Position numbers and translations under genes: made by a program
Notes under the pieces: generated by a model
The model's input: the letters and a program-made list of their open reading frames with translations, nothing else
Told to the model about the DNA's origin: nothing
The model's database searches: none
Part shown: in pieces, positions 62,512 to 64,000 of the stretch
Layout of the letters: each line of letters begins with the position of its first letter
Position numbering within the stretch: position 1 is the first letter of the stretch
Assembly: GCA_009602735.1 (NCBI GenBank)
Contig: WELA01009273.1
Coordinates: forward strand, 468,689 to 532,688
DNA from: Mesotaenium endlicherianum
Lineage: Eukaryota > Streptophyta > Zygnematophyceae > Zygnematales > Mesotaeniaceae
Length of the DNA: 64,000 nt
Reading direction: 5' to 3'

Positions 62512-63270
62512 GTATTCAGCCCATTCTCTCCCCCCCTCTTTCAGCCCGCGCGGAGTGTGTGTGTGTGTGTGTGCAACACAGGGCTCTCCGCCTCTCTCTC
62601 ATCCATTTTCCCTCTCCCTCTGGGGCCTTGTGGGTTGGGAATGCCGCTATCTCTCTTTCAATTACCTCACTCCCGTGACTCTTGGATATCCAAACATCGT
62701 GGCAGTTGGTCGGGAACGTCGTTTATCTCTCTACTATCTTATTTCCTCCCTTGCCCCTCCCCCCCCCCTTCCTTCCCATCCCCCATGAGTGCCGCCTGTC
62801 TGCAAGTGGTGCTGGCAGTGGCAATGACAGCCGCGGAGAGTCGAGTGTTCACGTTTAGAAGACACCCACCGTGGGCTGAACCTCTGTCCCCCTCTTTCTT
62901 CCCATCTCCCTGTGCCTCCCCCCCCCAAAAAAAAAGCGGCCACCACATGCCGGCAGGTGCTGGTGACAGTGGCGGCGGTGGTGCGTGTCACGAGGGACAG
63001 AGTACAACCACATTATAGGAGTTGAGTGCATATGCCTACCCCCTTGTCTGGCGTACCTTACTGGTAGTAAATGCCCCGGGTTGGTTGGGTTGCGGGGCGC
63101 ATGCGCGCGTGCGCAGGTGCTGCTGGCGGTGGTGGTGGGCGTGGCGTACGGGCTGCTGGCGCGCGTGCTCGAGACGGCGGCCGTGCGCTACAACCTCATT
63201 GACGAGCCGTCCTTTTTGGCGCACGTCATTGGCCTCGCGCTCGGCGCCGTTGGCCTCGTCCGCAGCATCG
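57058..63270 (+). CDS. Na+/H+ antiporter, fungal Nha1/Sod2-type (CPA1), 3' partial
   Basis: Electroneutral or weakly electrogenic plasma-membrane exchangers of this type expel Na+ (and often K+) for H+. Exons join in phase: 57058-57285 (ends phase 0), 58485-58756 (ends phase 2), 60081-60240 (ends phase 0) and 63117-63270 (ends phase 1). An exact second copy of the third exon lies at 61546-61705. Family words in order: LISEVLAATVVGILVGPYVG (TM region), VSRLVVAVQLVSAGLGLP, LLVMLLPIMLTTWMLSF, ACLTPTDPVLASTVLQGRFA, LRCLLQAEAGANDGIALPY with the ND pair that marks the ion site, and RYNLIDEPSFLAHVIGLALG. The match to yeast Nha1 order is close. ATG 57058 starts a short N-terminus before TM1, as expected. 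The remaining membrane segments and any C-terminal tail lie beyond the window. Confidence 0.87.
57337..57404. repeat. (CA)n microsatellite
   Basis: Nearly perfect ACACAC run of about 65 bases in the first intron of the antiporter gene. Confidence 0.95.
58853..59066. repeat. Long CT/CCCT pyrimidine tract in an intron
   Basis: Almost uninterrupted pyrimidines (CTCTCC, CCTCCC) over about 200 bases in the intron after 58756. It creates long open frames on both strands (Gly-Arg-Glu repeats on minus, Pro-Ser-Leu on plus) that are not genes. Confidence 0.85.
59100..60563. repeat. Tandem duplication, copy 1 (1,464 bp)
   Basis: Identical by eye to 60565-62028; the two are joined by a single N at 60564. 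It contains the antiporter exon 60081-60240 and flanking intron. The exact identity and the N at the joint suggest an uncollapsed contig overlap. Confidence 0.93.
60252..60283 (+). repeat. Degenerate telomere-like CCCTAA words
   Basis: CCCTAACCCTAGCCCTAAGCCC just after the donor of the antiporter exon, with further scattered CCTAACCCTAA words near 60460. The copy at about 61717-61748 belongs to the duplication. Too short and irregular to be a telomere; an interstitial relic or chance. Confidence 0.5.
60565..62028. repeat. Tandem duplication, copy 2 (1,464 bp)
   Basis: Exact repeat of 59100-60563 with an offset of 1,465. After its end the sequence continues uniquely (CACGCCCAGG), and before copy 1 it is also unique, as expected if two contigs overlapping by this length were joined end to end. 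Confidence 0.93.
61546..61705 (+). CDS. Second copy of the 160-nt antiporter exon
   Basis: Identical to 60081-60240, with the same acceptor (GTGCAG) and donor (GTGCGC). The exon enters in phase 2 and leaves in phase 0, so including both copies in one mRNA would break the frame; only one can be used. Most likely an assembly duplicate. Confidence 0.7.
62480..62572. repeat. (CA)n/(TA)n and (GT)n microsatellites
   Basis: ACACAC run followed by ATATAT at about 62480-62511, and a GTGTGT run at about 62555-62572, in the intron before exon 63117-63270. Confidence 0.9.
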
Positions 63271-64000
63271 GTTCGTCCCTCCCCCTTCGGTCCTCTTGCC
63301 GTCGCGGCACCTGTCGCGGGCCTCGTTCGTGCCTGGCGCCGCCGGCCTCGTCTGCAGCATGGGTCCCTCCCCCCTCGGTCCTCTGCGGTCGTGACACCTG
63401 CCGTGAGTGACACCTGTTGTCTGCGGCATTGGCGAGCTTGCTCGAGCCTTTGTGGTCGTGACGCACTTGTCACCAGGCAGGGTGCGTCGGTTTGGAGCTT
63501 CGCCACGGCACCCCACTTCATGCGCACCCCACTCAGCCGCGCTAACCTCCTCTCCATGCATAACCTCCCTCCTTTACTATCCCCCCCTTCCCCCCCCCCC
63601 TCCTTTCNNNNNNNNNNNNNNNNNNNNNNNNNNNNNNNNNNNNNNNNNNNNNNNNNNNNNNNNNNNNNNNNNNNNNNNNNNNNNNNNNNNNNNNNNNNNN
63701 NNNNNNNNNNCCCCCCCTCCCCCCTTCTGCCCGTCCCGCCCTTCCCGGGCTCCATCCCTCGGCAATCCCCTTGCTCCCAGTCTGCTCCTTCTGCCCTTTG
63801 CTTCCAGCACCTCCCTTCCCCCAAAACATTCAACCTCAGGGCATCCGCTTTGAAGATATTATTCAAGGTTTTCCATAGCTTCTAAGCACGCCTGTGAGTG
63901 CGTGGCTGTGTCGAGAAAAGAGGGCTGCCATGGGTGTGCGACAGAAGCATGGGAGTCTCAGGGTGGGAGGGTAGAGATCTGAAGGTGGGCCAGAGAGGCT
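63271..64000. other. Antiporter intron with a 103-base assembly gap
   Basis: After the donor at 63271 the sequence is GC-rich, then poly-C/CT, with Ns at 63608-63710 inside a C-rich tract. No further antiporter exon is recognisable before the window end. Confidence 0.6.

Noticed and set aside
1-64000. CRISPR arrays, bacterial operons, rRNA genes, plasmid or phage features
   Set aside because: None seen; introns, microsatellites and LTR elements mark this as eukaryotic nuclear DNA.

Overview
This is a eukaryotic nuclear window, most likely from an alga. The genes are split by GT-AG introns whose exon phases fit together. Introns are full of CT, GT and CA microsatellites and poly-C tracts. About half of the window is nested LTR-retrotransposon debris. 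A plant-type SEC12-like protein (STL2P/PHF1 class) and an EXORDIUM/PHI-1 protein point to a photosynthetic, plant-related host. Helicase-associated (HA) repeats are frequent in green algae and stramenopile algae. The species cannot be fixed from sequence alone; a green or streptophyte alga fits best, and a stramenopile alga is not excluded.

Layout. (1) 1-4.75 kb: 3' part of a SEC12-like WD-repeat membrane protein, + strand. (2) 6.8-13.1 kb: a complete-looking seven-exon gene for a 731-residue nuclear-type protein with a PHD finger, a CW-like zinc finger and two HA domains. (3) 14.6-47.4 kb: a retrotransposon cluster. It holds a worn Ty3/gypsy fossil, a worn Ty1/copia fossil, two minus-strand chromodomain Ty3/gypsy elements in series sharing one LTR (A and B), and a plus-strand relative (C) whose 5' LTR abuts B's LTR head to head. 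A younger, nearly whole chromovirus (D, 6.7 kb, 5-bp target duplication TTCGC) sits inside C, and the 3' end of an older relative of D (E) follows C. A 931-bp solo LTR with target duplication GTCTC interrupts A. (4) 47.4-48.7 kb: two diverged tandem copies of a GC-rich, non-coding-looking unit. (5) 49.7-54.0 kb: a five-exon secreted EXORDIUM/PHI-1 family protein of 517 residues with an extra C-terminal domain. (6) 57.1 kb to beyond the window: a fungal Nha1/Sod2-type Na+/H+ antiporter, partial at the 3' side. One 160-nt exon of it lies in an exact 1,464-bp tandem duplication joined by a single N.

The four host genes are all on the + strand but show no operon-like or shared-pathway arrangement: secretory-pathway GEF, chromatin-reader-like protein, cell-wall/secreted protein, plasma-membrane antiporter. 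The best leads for something new are the PHD+CW+HA architecture, the unassigned third ORF shared by elements B and C, the C-terminal domain on the EXORDIUM protein, and the head-to-head LTR palindrome. The duplicated antiporter exon is more likely an assembly fault than biology.
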